This document shows positions 13,601 through 21,075 of a stretch of 30,138 nt of DNA, piece by piece. Under the pieces are notes generated by a model. It worked only from the letters and a program-made list of their open reading frames with translations, was not told the DNA's origin and made no database searches. How positions within the stretch are numbered: position 1 is the first letter of the stretch; every line of letters begins with the position of its first letter. Origin of the DNA: a virus; the IMG/VR virus record IMGVR_UViG_3300036770_001984, positions 1 through 30,138 of that record. The stretch is one strand, 5' to 3'. Both the position numbers and the translations under genes were made by a program.

Positions 13601-14694
13601 GGGGTTAGGTCAGCTTCACTGAAGCCCAAGGCCAGGCACATGGCGCGGCAGTAGTCGGGGTCGTCCCAGTCCCAGAAGAAGATGTCTCCAGGGCCGGGTC
13701 GGCTGTTGATATCCCAGTAATAGCCTAGCTCTGCAAAGTTACCACTATCTTCTATGGCTTTATAATAGCTCGGCGCGTCAATGTCCTCTTCGGGCTGGCG
13801 AACGAGAAGCGAGTCGTTGAACGGGTTAGCCTCCCAGTCTTCTACAGTACCAAGCCACTCAGCAAAGCAGAATCGTGCGTCTGCCTTTGTGACGTTAGTT
13901 TTGCTATTAGCATAGATGCCCTGACGAGGATCTCTGGTAACTAAGTTCTTGCCTGTCGGGAATGGCTTGATCTGCGATGTAAAAGTATTTAGAATGTTAA
14001 GCCTGTTAAAGATTGTTGGCGTATAGTTAAGCCAAAGAGAATACTCTGTCATTCCTTCGCTTGCTTCTATTAAAGTGCCGAAAATATCTGCAGGGAGGAC
14101 CGCCGGCGGCGACCCCGTTTCCCACGTATTAATGCAGCTATTAACGATTGATGGGACCGATATTCGCCGTATTCTGTTTCTATTTACAACAAATGCTGCT
14201 CGGTCTCTTACTTCATTGAAGCCTGGTGCACCGGGAAAGAATTGCTTTCCATAAAAAAAGGTGACCACGATACCTGTATCATTGTCAACTGGCAAGACGA
14301 AGACTGGCGTGGCCGGTCGACCGCCAGGATCTTGAGAAAAGGTAACAGGATCAGTCTTCAGCGAGCGCGAATAATCGCCGCACCATACTTCGCCTGTCCA
14401 TTGACTTGTTGGATTAAATGTGCCGGTTGCAAACGCGTTGCTTCCCCAGCTATATGAAGTAATCCCAAACCTCAGATCATCCCCCAACACCCCCGCCCCA
14501 TGCTGCGGCTTCCGCCAGCCCCTGCTGCTGGCCCCGGCCTTCCTGAACTGCGCGCGCGGCCTGGTGGATGGCCGTGGCTTCGCCTGCTCCTGGCTCAGCC
14601 CCAGCCGGCGACGGTTCGCCAGGATCCTGGCCTTCACTACCTCCAGGATGGCGAACGGCACATCCTCCAGGTCCAGGTTGACCTCAGGGCTCAT
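13597..14694 (-). CDS. Hypothetical virion protein with AT-rich body
   Basis: The 365-residue product has a GC-rich, basic N-terminal part (residues 1-75: VVKARILANRRRLGLSQEQA, RPRAQFRKAGASS) and a body encoded by clearly AT-richer DNA (about 13690-14480), with beta-rich, aromatic sequence (FGITSYSWGSNAFATG, YSLWLNYTPTIFNRL). The change in composition suggests a fused, transferred domain. Surrounded by structural genes and coupled to 13472 by ATGA. Possibly an adhesin, enzyme or head appendage; nothing recognised. Confidence 0.5.
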   Translation of the reverse strand: MSPEVNLDLEDVPFAILEVVKARILANRRRLGLSQEQAKPRPSTRPRAQFRKAGASSRGWRKPQHGAGVLGDDLRFGITSYSWGSNAFATGTFNPTSQWTGEVWCGDYSRSLKTDPVTFSQDPGGRPATPVFVLPVDNDTGIVVTFFYGKQFFPGAPGFNEVRDRAAFVVNRNRIRRISVPSIVNSCINTWETGSPPAVLPADIFGTLIEASEGMTEYSLWLNYTPTIFNRLNILNTFTSQIKPFPTGKNLVTRDPRQGIYANSKTNVTKADARFCFAEWLGTVEDWEANPFNDSLLVRQPEEDIDAPSYYKAIEDSGNFAELGYYWDINSRPGPGDIFFWDWDDPDYCRAMCLALGFSEADLTP

Positions 14695-15083
14695 GGCTTG
14701 ATGCCGAGGGTGATGTTGAACCCACGCGACTGGCCGGCCGACAGCACGATCGGCACGTCGTACAGGTTCACTGCATAGGGCGCCGTGCGGCTGGCGAGCT
14801 TCACCACCATCGCGTCGAACGTGTAGCCCGCGCCGGTGGCGGAGAACTGCCCAGTGAGCACCGGCGCCTCCATCCGGCCGGTGGTGCTGTTGAAGACGGC
14901 CGTGCCGACAGTGCCGGTCACGGCGGCGTAGCCGTTGCTGCTGGCCAGCTCAGCCGCCTCCCATGCCGACAGGCTGCTGGCAATCGTGAGGCTGCCCTTG
15001 GTGGCGAGGAACACCTTGTAGGCGCCGGTCAGGATCAGGCCGGCTTCGTAGGTGAGCTCACCTTGGGTGATGACGAACGGCAT
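14691..15083 (-). CDS. Hypothetical beta-rich virion protein
   Basis: ATG 15083 gives MPFVITQGELTYEAGLILTG; an upstream start would overlap the previous gene by 40 bases. The 130-residue product is beta-rich with a small-residue composition (YKVFLATKGSLTIASSLSAW, MVVKLASRTAPYAVNLYDVP, FNITLGIKP), like small phage head or tail decoration proteins. Coupled to gene 13597 by a 4-bp overlap. Function inferred only from setting. Confidence 0.55.
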   Translation of the reverse strand: MPFVITQGELTYEAGLILTGAYKVFLATKGSLTIASSLSAWEAAELASSNGYAAVTGTVGTAVFNSTTGRMEAPVLTGQFSATGAGYTFDAMVVKLASRTAPYAVNLYDVPIVLSAGQSRGFNITLGIKP

Positions 15084-15085
15084 GA

Positions 15086-15514
15086 TCAGGCCACCGTGAA
15101 GGTGAAGATGCCGCTGGCGTTCCACACCAGCTTGAAATCGGTGCCGGTGCCGGCAGACTCGCTGCCGCCGAAGTCAATGAAGGCGACCGGCGGATCGTTC
15201 GCATCGGTGTCGTTGTAGATGATCGCGTAGGCCGCCTCCAGCGCAGCGCCGGTGGCGGTCCAGGTCACGTCGTCCGCGTCGAACTTCGCGTCGTTGGTGG
15301 TGACCGTGGTCACCGCGACATTGGCCAGAGTGGCACCACCAGCGGTGTAGCCGGTGTTGCTGACCTCAGTCCCGCCGGTGGCTGCCAGGGTGGTGTGCGT
15401 GGCGTCGAAGGTGGCCGCCGTGAGCAGCTTCACCTTGTAGGTGTCGCCCGCCGCATTGGCGCCGGAGGCGAACCGTTGCGCCGTGTGGTTGTAGAGGCTG
15501 ATCGTGACGGCCAT
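15086..15514 (-). CDS. Virion beta protein (decoration or head-fibre type)
   Basis: The 142-residue product begins MAVTISLYNHTAQRFASGAN and continues YKVKLLTAATFDATHTTLAA to a C-terminus KLVWNASGIFTFTVA, a pattern shared by small structural proteins of environmental siphophages. A junction motif lies 18 bases before its ATG, and two bases separate its stop from the next ATG. Likely a surface protein of head or tail; exact location unknown. Confidence 0.6.
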   Translation of the reverse strand: MAVTISLYNHTAQRFASGANAAGDTYKVKLLTAATFDATHTTLAATGGTEVSNTGYTAGGATLANVAVTTVTTNDAKFDADDVTWTATGAALEAAYAIIYNDTDANDPPVAFIDFGGSESAGTGTDFKLVWNASGIFTFTVA

Positions 15515-15532
15515 CGGTGACTAGGGGTGTGG

Positions 15533-15546
15533 CCCTAGGTTTCCGG
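15533..15546 (-). promoter_or_regulatory. Junction motif copy before gene 15086
   Basis: The minus strand reads CCGGAAACCTAGGG. The first 12 bases give a Pro-Glu-Thr-stop (TAG) ending to the small ORF 15535; the ATG of gene 15086 follows 18 bases after the motif. Confidence 0.55.
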
Positions 15547-15633
15547 TTTAGGCGTCAGGGAATGCCGTCCGGGAAGCGGATCCGGTGCGACAGGGGTGCG
15601 GGGGGTGGTGGCGTGGTGGGAGTAGAGCATCAT
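15535..15633 (-). CDS. Possible 32-aa protein between two junction motifs
   Basis: Encodes MMLYSHHATTPRTPVAPDPL and ends LTPKPET, stop. A motif copy abuts its first ATG and a second copy forms its last codons, so it is bounded by motifs on both sides. The Pro/His-rich sequence has no recognisable fold, and coding potential is weak. It shares the KPET ending with gene 10759, but that ending is dictated by the motif. Confidence 0.35.
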   Translation of the reverse strand: MMLYSHHATTPRTPVAPDPLPGRHSLTPKPET

Positions 15634-15647
15634 GCGTCAGGTTACCG
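15634..15647 (-). promoter_or_regulatory. Junction motif copy before ORF 15535
   Basis: The minus strand reads CGGTAACCTGACGC directly followed by ATG. Its TGA is the stop codon of gene 15637. It is more divergent than other copies but has the same layout: stop, three bases, start. Confidence 0.45.
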
Positions 15648-16407
15648 TGAGTGACCACTTGGAAGCGAGCGCATACTTCACGTTGTTGGCGTCTACATCG
15701 CTCAAGACGCTGGAAAAGCACGCAACCTCAGCAATCAAGCCATACCAGCCGCGACCGCTGTATGCACGGTCCATTCCAATCTGAAAGCCATTGGTAAGCG
15801 TAACCGCTGAGCCGTTGCTATTCTTGACGCGCATTAGCGCCGGGCTGTTGATTGTTGGCAGCACGGCAGAAAAGCTGTTCGTAGCGCTGCCGTTCAGGAA
15901 TACTTGATTGAAAGATCCCGCATACATGCCAGCCGCGCCAAAGGAGCCGGTGAGATTCACAGGCTCATTTGTGCCGCCGATCAAGCCATTATAACTTGGA
16001 AATGTTGATCCAAACGCCGCATCAAGGACAATAAAAACATCTGCGATAGCGGTTGACGTGGTGCTTGTATTGCGCAAATAGTTACTATGGGGGGCGCTTC
16101 CCCAGTCGCAGCAGGTCAGCGCGTTGTTTGTCCATGTTGCCTGCGCTGGGCCAGTGGTGGATTTTGTGAGAGTCCATCCCCGGCTGCCTTTGTCTGTGAT
16201 GCTTGTGATCTGAGAGCTTGCAACTGTTACCGTTGCAGCATCAGAAAAGTCATACCAGAGAACAGGGCTCAGGTCGCTTATCTGGAATGGCGGCCAGATT
16301 TGCGCCTGCTGCGCAATGCTCTGCTCATTTGGAAACCACAGCCCAGTCGCTGCGTTAGTAGTTGGCACCCTGCGCTTACCCAGCAGCCCCCCATTAAACC
16401 CCAACAT
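15637..16407 (-). CDS. Tail-fibre-type protein with LamG/ConA-like lectin domain
   Basis: ATG 16407 overlaps the previous stop. After a short N-terminus (LGFNGGLLGKRR) the 256-residue product contains LSPVLWYDFSDAATVTVASS, then GMDRAYSGRGWYGLIAEVAC and KYALASKWSLTV, the opening and closing strands of LamG/concanavalin-like jelly rolls, which bind glycans. The gene is AT-richer than its neighbours. Likely a surface carbohydrate-binding protein on head or tail. Confidence 0.65.
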   Translation of the reverse strand: MLGFNGGLLGKRRVPTTNAATGLWFPNEQSIAQQAQIWPPFQISDLSPVLWYDFSDAATVTVASSQITSITDKGSRGWTLTKSTTGPAQATWTNNALTCCDWGSAPHSNYLRNTSTTSTAIADVFIVLDAAFGSTFPSYNGLIGGTNEPVNLTGSFGAAGMYAGSFNQVFLNGSATNSFSAVLPTINSPALMRVKNSNGSAVTLTNGFQIGMDRAYSGRGWYGLIAEVACFSSVLSDVDANNVKYALASKWSLTVT

Positions 16408-16766
16408 CACGAAATATCCTCGTACGAAATCACCAGCTCCAGATCCCCTGCAGCGCTGGCCTTGGCTCGCAGGCTGTCGCCTTCCTCCAGGTAGATCGGT
16501 GCCTCTCGCGTCACCAGCACCTGCGTCGCATCCGCCGGCACCGCGATTGTCTTGGCCAGATAGAAATCCGTCGTGCCGTTGTAGTACGTCAGGTCAATGT
16601 CAGCAGCTGCGGTGCCGTCCACGTTTGCGCAGTAAACCGAGTTCACCTTGAGCACCTTGCCCGAGCTGGCGCTGTTGCTGAGAGCTGCCGCCAGGGTGTC
16701 GGTCACGGCGTAGCCGTCGGTCTTGCCGGTGACGGTTGTCGGCTCTTTGAGGTTGGGTGCTGCCAT
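16407..16766 (-). CDS. Small beta-rich virion protein
   Basis: The 119-residue product (MAAPNLKEPTTVTGKTDGYA, VLKVNSVYCANVDGTAAADI, REAPIYLEEGDSLRAKASAA) matches a pattern seen in small cyanophage structural proteins of the fibre or neck type. A motif copy ends at the base before its ATG, and its stop overlaps the next gene's start. The exact location on the particle is unknown. Confidence 0.65.
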   Translation of the reverse strand: MAAPNLKEPTTVTGKTDGYAVTDTLAAALSNSASSGKVLKVNSVYCANVDGTAAADIDLTYYNGTTDFYLAKTIAVPADATQVLVTREAPIYLEEGDSLRAKASAAGDLELVISYEDIS

Positions 16767-16802
16767 GGCCTAGGTTGCCCACCATTCCCCGTAGCTTTCC
16801 GG
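16767..16802 (-). promoter_or_regulatory. Tandem junction motifs before gene 16407
   Basis: The minus strand reads CCGGAAAGCTACGGGG (16787-16802), identical to the scaffold copy, then seven bases, then GGGCAACCTAGGCC (16767-16780) directly followed by ATG. Both lie inside the last codons of the tail-tip gene, whose TAG stop is part of the second copy. Confidence 0.55.
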
Positions 16803-19607
16803 CCACCATCCGTAGTTCTGCTGGGCCCAGCTGCTCCAGAAGTCTGCGCCACCGATGCGTGGCGGCAGTGCCGTGATCGTGATCTGAGCCACTGGCACCT
16901 CCAGGAACGTGCCGGTCAGCACCACCGGCGCCAGGCCCGCAAGCTCGATCACCGCAACCGGCACAGCCACTTCAATGCGCGGCCTGCCCACCTGCTCGGG
17001 CACCAGCGCCGCCACCGTCACGGCCGCAAGGGGCACCTCTACCACCAAGGCCGTCTGCACCACAGGCGCCACGGCTGCCACGCCGACCGCAGCGGCAGGC
17101 ACCGCCACGCTGGCGCCGGTCAGCACCACCGGCACCTGTCCTGCCACGCTGATCACGGCCACCGGCGGCGACACTGCGGTGAACTCCTCCAGCTCTGCCA
17201 CCGGTCCCGTCGCGATCGCCGCCGTCTCCGGCTCCAGCGTCAGCCCGTACTCGAACTCCCGCACGATCAGCAGCGGGCCAGTTGCCAGGCGGATCTGCTC
17301 CAGCTCCAGCGTCGGTGCCACCAGGCCCTGACTGCCGCGATAGAGCGCGAAGCGGTCGCTGCCATTGCTCGGCAGGGCCGCCAGCACCGGGCCAGGGTTG
17401 CGGGCGCTGAAGTCAGCCGGCAGCACGATGCTGTTCGCCTTGACGCCCACGCCTGCGGTGCCTGCCGCCACCTGCTGCAGGCCAGACACCGGCACCGGCA
17501 CCCTGACCCAGCTGGTGGTCGGCTGACTGCTGCCATACCAGCCGCTGACGCCCAGCAGCATCAGGTCACTGCTCACCACCATGCCCTCCGGGCCCCAGGC
17601 GTAGCTGCTGCTGTCCATCAGGAACGCGCCCTCGATGCCGGCGAGCTGCACATAGACCGGCGACAGGTCCAGCGTCGGCGCTTCGTTCCAGCCGGTGACG
17701 ATGTTCTGGCCGTAGGCGTGTCCCACGTCCAGCGCCGACTCGGTGCGGCCGAAGGCCTGTGCGGCAGCCGTGGCGCCACCGGGAATCAGCTTGCGGATGC
17801 CCTTGACGTACTCGAAGTAGTCATCCGGCGCAAACGGCATGTCGTAACTGGCCGTGACTGTGGTGTCGTCCGGGTTGAAGGCGGAGCCGTTGAACAGCAC
17901 CACGCCGGTGAGCACCTTGTCGTTGCTGACCTCGGTTTCGGTGGTGGTGTAGTCGCTGTCGCTGGTGTCGAAGTCATCCGGCCCGGTCGGCACAAAAGGC
18001 GCCCAATCAGGAATGCCGTCGCTGTCGCTGTCAGTGTCAAAGTCGGTTCCGGTCGGGACATACGGCGCCCAGTCCGGGACGCCATCGCCATCGGTGTCTT
18101 TGTTGTAGTCGGTCCAGTCGGTGGGGATGTATGGCTGCCAATCAGGAATGCCGTCGTTGTCGCTGTCCTGATCGAAGTCCTCCCAGGTGGTCGGAATGTA
18201 AGGCTGCCAATCAGGAACACCATCGCTGTCGGTGTCCTTGTTCCAGTCCTCCCAGGTCTGCGGCACGAACGGCGCCCAGTCGGGAATGCCGTCGTTGTCT
18301 GTGTCCTGATCGTAATTCTCCCAGTTGACAGGATCAGGCACGAAAGGCGCCCAATCCGGCACGCCATCGCTATCAGTGTCCTGGTCAAAGTCCTCCCATC
18401 CAGTCGGCACATAGGGCGCCCAATCCGGCACGCCGTCGCCGCTGCTGTCGCCAGTGAAGTCCTCCCACTGCACCGGCACGAATGGTGCCCAGTCGGGCAC
18501 GCCATCATTGTCGGTGTCGGCGTCGAACTCCGGCCAGGTCGTCGGCACGCTATCCGCCCAGTCCGGCACACCGTCGCCGTTGCTGTCCCGGTCGTAGTCC
18601 GTGAAGTCCTGCGGAACGTACGGCTCCCAGTCGAAGGTTCCGTCGCTGTCGCTGTCGCTGTCGTAGTCCTCCCAGGACTGCGGAACGTACTCATTCCAAT
18701 CCGGCACACCGTCGTTGTTGCTGTCGGTGTTGTAGTTCTGCCAGTTGCCGTCCGTGCCAGCATCAGGGATGTAGCTGGTCCACCCATTGTCGTTGCCGTA
18801 GACATCGGCCGGGGTGGCGTCGCTGGGACGATCGCCGCTGCCGTTCGTGATGCTATCCCTCGCAATGTCCTGATCCGGCGGCTTCTGCGGCACCGGGATG
18901 CGGCCGGTCTCGATCTGCACTTCGGTGCCTTCGTAGACCAGGGGCACCATTGCGCGAACGAACGGCTCAACGATCTCTGGGAACTTCACCGCGTCGCTCT
19001 TCATCTCCTTGCCGCGCTTCGCCGCGTAGTTCTTCCACTCCGATGACTCCGCCGCTGCGATGTAGCGCTCTGTTCGCGTGCGCGTCACATCACGACCGTC
19101 GGATGTCTTGCTGTAGTCCATCCGCCGGATGGTGCGGTGGCTCAGGATCAGCTCGCCGCCCGATGGCCTGAAGTTACCCCACTCCTCCAGCTGCAGGCCG
19201 CCGGAGAACTGCGCCATCGACACATACTGATCTGACGTCTCGGTCTTCAGCACCGGTCCATCGACCGTGGTGATGTACTCGCTGGTGGTGATGTTCTCGG
19301 AGATCGCGTCGCCACTTGGCAGGCCAAGTTTCTTCCCGAGCCGCCACGCCACATAGCCGGGGTTCACGGCTGCGATCGTGTTGCGCGTCCGGTCAACCTT
19401 GCGCGTCAGAACTTCGCTGCTTTGCGGCTTGCCGTCGCGATCGGTGTAGGACAGTGCCGTGTATGTGCTGGTACTGGTTCCGTTGGTTGTGCTGGTCAGC
19501 GTGACGGACTTCTGCTCTACCTGGTTCTGGTTATTGGTGGTCTTGTATTCAATGACGAGCTTGCTTGACGGCCCAGTCGTCTCGCTCTTGGTCCACAGAT
19601 TCGTCAT
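16770..19607 (-). CDS. Tail-tip / central fibre protein with TSP3-like calcium repeats
   Basis: The 945-residue product follows two minor tail proteins in gene order. Residues 1-280 are a mixed N-terminal domain (TESSEWKNYAAKRGKEM-like region around 170-200). Residues about 283-541 hold 11 repeats of roughly 23 residues with core DxDxDGxPDWxPxxP (for example DQDTDSDGVPDWAPFVP), matching thrombospondin type-3/EF-like calcium loops. The C-terminal 270 residues are repetitive Val/Ala/Pro-rich beta strands (VAVPVAVIELAGLAPVVL) ending GWWPESYGEWWAT. Probably a long, calcium-stiffened tip fibre. Confidence 0.7.
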   Translation of the reverse strand: MTNLWTKSETTGPSSKLVIEYKTTNNQNQVEQKSVTLTSTTNGTSTSTYTALSYTDRDGKPQSSEVLTRKVDRTRNTIAAVNPGYVAWRLGKKLGLPSGDAISENITTSEYITTVDGPVLKTETSDQYVSMAQFSGGLQLEEWGNFRPSGGELILSHRTIRRMDYSKTSDGRDVTRTRTERYIAAAESSEWKNYAAKRGKEMKSDAVKFPEIVEPFVRAMVPLVYEGTEVQIETGRIPVPQKPPDQDIARDSITNGSGDRPSDATPADVYGNDNGWTSYIPDAGTDGNWQNYNTDSNNDGVPDWNEYVPQSWEDYDSDSDSDGTFDWEPYVPQDFTDYDRDSNGDGVPDWADSVPTTWPEFDADTDNDGVPDWAPFVPVQWEDFTGDSSGDGVPDWAPYVPTGWEDFDQDTDSDGVPDWAPFVPDPVNWENYDQDTDNDGIPDWAPFVPQTWEDWNKDTDSDGVPDWQPYIPTTWEDFDQDSDNDGIPDWQPYIPTDWTDYNKDTDGDGVPDWAPYVPTGTDFDTDSDSDGIPDWAPFVPTGPDDFDTSDSDYTTTETEVSNDKVLTGVVLFNGSAFNPDDTTVTASYDMPFAPDDYFEYVKGIRKLIPGGATAAAQAFGRTESALDVGHAYGQNIVTGWNEAPTLDLSPVYVQLAGIEGAFLMDSSSYAWGPEGMVVSSDLMLLGVSGWYGSSQPTTSWVRVPVPVSGLQQVAAGTAGVGVKANSIVLPADFSARNPGPVLAALPSNGSDRFALYRGSQGLVAPTLELEQIRLATGPLLIVREFEYGLTLEPETAAIATGPVAELEEFTAVSPPVAVISVAGQVPVVLTGASVAVPAAAVGVAAVAPVVQTALVVEVPLAAVTVAALVPEQVGRPRIEVAVPVAVIELAGLAPVVLTGTFLEVPVAQITITALPPRIGGADFWSSWAQQNYGWWPESYGEWWAT
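17985..18760 (-). repeat. Eleven tandem ~69-bp coding repeats (calcium-binding)
   Basis: A tandem array with a period of about 69 bases encodes the DxDxDG loops. Units are diverged but in phase, typical of protein-repeat expansion. No conserved spacer pattern exists, so it is not a CRISPR array. Confidence 0.85.
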
Positions 19608-19611
19608 CGCC

Positions 19612-20331
19612 TCACCTCACCGCGGCCGTGTACCGCACGATGTAGTTGTCTGCCGGCTCGGTGCCGCCGGTGATCGGCTCAATGCTCACCAGGTTGCCGG
19701 CCGTCAGGATCGGCCCGGTGCCGCCGGTGGTGAACTGCAGCGGCACCACCTCGAGCGTTTCATTCGGCAGGATCCGCCCGAAGCAGCACTCCGAACGGAT
19801 CAGATCACCGATCAGCTGCACATAGCCCACCGACAGGTCGATGCTTTCGCGTAGGAAGGCGAACCGCAGGCGACGGCTGGTGGGTGCCAGGGTCAGGCCG
19901 ATCCGGCTGCAGCAGAACTCCAGCAGCCGCTGCGCATAGATCGGCGCTGGCGCCAGCGCCTTCTCCGCATCGGTCAGTCCCGCGAACCACGACGGGGCAT
20001 TGGCCGCCGCGAAGTACTGGTCCTGATCCTTCCGGTCCTTCATCAGCGTCAGACGGCAACCCACCTCCACCTCGGAACGGCGCTCCAGCGGGTAGGCCAT
20101 CGAGCGGATCACCCGCAGCGGCTTCGGGAACCGCGACACCCGGCCAGTCTGCGGGCAGGCCACCAGGAAGCTCACCAGCGTGCCGCGAGCCGGCGTGACG
20201 AACCCATCGAACTGCAGCCGGCCCTGGGTCATCACCAGCCCTGAGCGGTCGCTGATGTGGTTCGTGCCCACGTCACCGCTGGCGCAGACTCCCAGGTCGG
20301 TGGCGACGATCGCGCGCAGGTCAACCGTCAT
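19612..20331 (-). CDS. Minor tail protein
   Basis: The 239-residue protein (VDLRAIVATDLGVCASGDVG, GLVMTQGRLQFDGFVTPARG, VSFLVACPQTGRVSRFPKPL) is beta-rich in its first half. It sits between gene 20328 and the tip protein, where distal tail and tail-hub proteins are encoded in siphophages. Two adjacent Cys residues appear twice (FCCSRIG, ECCFG). A 4-bp overlap with gene 20328 indicates coupling. Assigned from position; the family was not recognised. Confidence 0.55.
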   Translation of the reverse strand: MTVDLRAIVATDLGVCASGDVGTNHISDRSGLVMTQGRLQFDGFVTPARGTLVSFLVACPQTGRVSRFPKPLRVIRSMAYPLERRSEVEVGCRLTLMKDRKDQDQYFAAANAPSWFAGLTDAEKALAPAPIYAQRLLEFCCSRIGLTLAPTSRRLRFAFLRESIDLSVGYVQLIGDLIRSECCFGRILPNETLEVVPLQFTTGGTGPILTAGNLVSIEPITGGTEPADNYIVRYTAAVR

Positions 20332-21074
20332 CGCACCTGCCGCAGCTCCAGGCTGATCGTGAACCGCGTCACCCGGGCCCCGTTGACGATCACCGGCGTC
20401 TGCTCCACCTGCGGCGGCGACACCGGGAACCAGTCGCCGACTGCCGGGGTGGTGGCGATCGTGGTCTCAAACCAGCTGCGGATCGTGTCATCCGCGCCGA
20501 CCGTGTGGGTCCAGCCCTGCACCCGCCGCACCTTCGTCGCCAGCAACGGCCCGCGGATCACATGCGTGCCGGTGGCGGCCAGCTCCATCGACGGCCCGCC
20601 GTCAAAGCCCGGCGCCTCGGCCGTGAGGTTCAGCGTCAGCCCGCCGACGCTGAGCGTGCCGTAGGTGCTGTCGTTGTCGGCCACCTGCGTGCCGATCTCC
20701 TGCTCCCGCAGCATCACCGCCAGCTGCTGCGTGGCATCCACCAGCTCGAAGCTGACGCCGACCATGGCGCCGGCGGCGGTGGGGATCGGCGGCGACGAGA
20801 ACCAGGCCGGCACGTTGCTCCAGCTCAGGCCCCAGATCTGGCCGCTGGTGCTGACGGTGCTGCCGACCGCCAGGGACACCATCGTGTCCTGATCGGCCAG
20901 GCGGTTGGTGCGCCAGGTGGTGTAGATGCCGTCGAGCGTCAGCCAGTCGGCAGGCGTCAGGATGCAATCCACCGGCCAGCGGCGTGCCGTGCGGCCCGAC
21001 AGGCTGTCGCCGCTGTGGGCGAAGGGCAGGCCTTTCAGGGCGCGGATCGTGAGCCCGCCGACGGTGATGCTCAT
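20328..21074 (-). CDS. Minor tail protein (distal-tail region)
   Basis: Immediately downstream of the tape measure gene. The 248-residue product is beta-rich (MSITVGGLTIRALKGLPFAH, TVSTSGQIWGLSWSNVPAWF, VIVNGARVTRFTISLELRQV), consistent with the distal tail or a hub component that usually follows the tape measure. One base separates the two genes. No exact family assignment is possible from sequence alone. Confidence 0.6.
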   Translation of the reverse strand: MSITVGGLTIRALKGLPFAHSGDSLSGRTARRWPVDCILTPADWLTLDGIYTTWRTNRLADQDTMVSLAVGSTVSTSGQIWGLSWSNVPAWFSSPPIPTAAGAMVGVSFELVDATQQLAVMLREQEIGTQVADNDSTYGTLSVGGLTLNLTAEAPGFDGGPSMELAATGTHVIRGPLLATKVRRVQGWTHTVGADDTIRSWFETTIATTPAVGDWFPVSPPQVEQTPVIVNGARVTRFTISLELRQVR

Positions 21075-21075
21075 G

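Noticed and set aside
17985-18760. Possible CRISPR array
   Set aside because: The period is about 69 bases with diverged units in one reading frame; no identical repeats with unique spacers.
17718-19046. Long plus-strand frame of 442 codons opposite the tail-tip gene
   Set aside because: It is the antisense of the calcium repeats; the translated product is a repetitive Arg/Val pattern produced by the DxDxDG codons.
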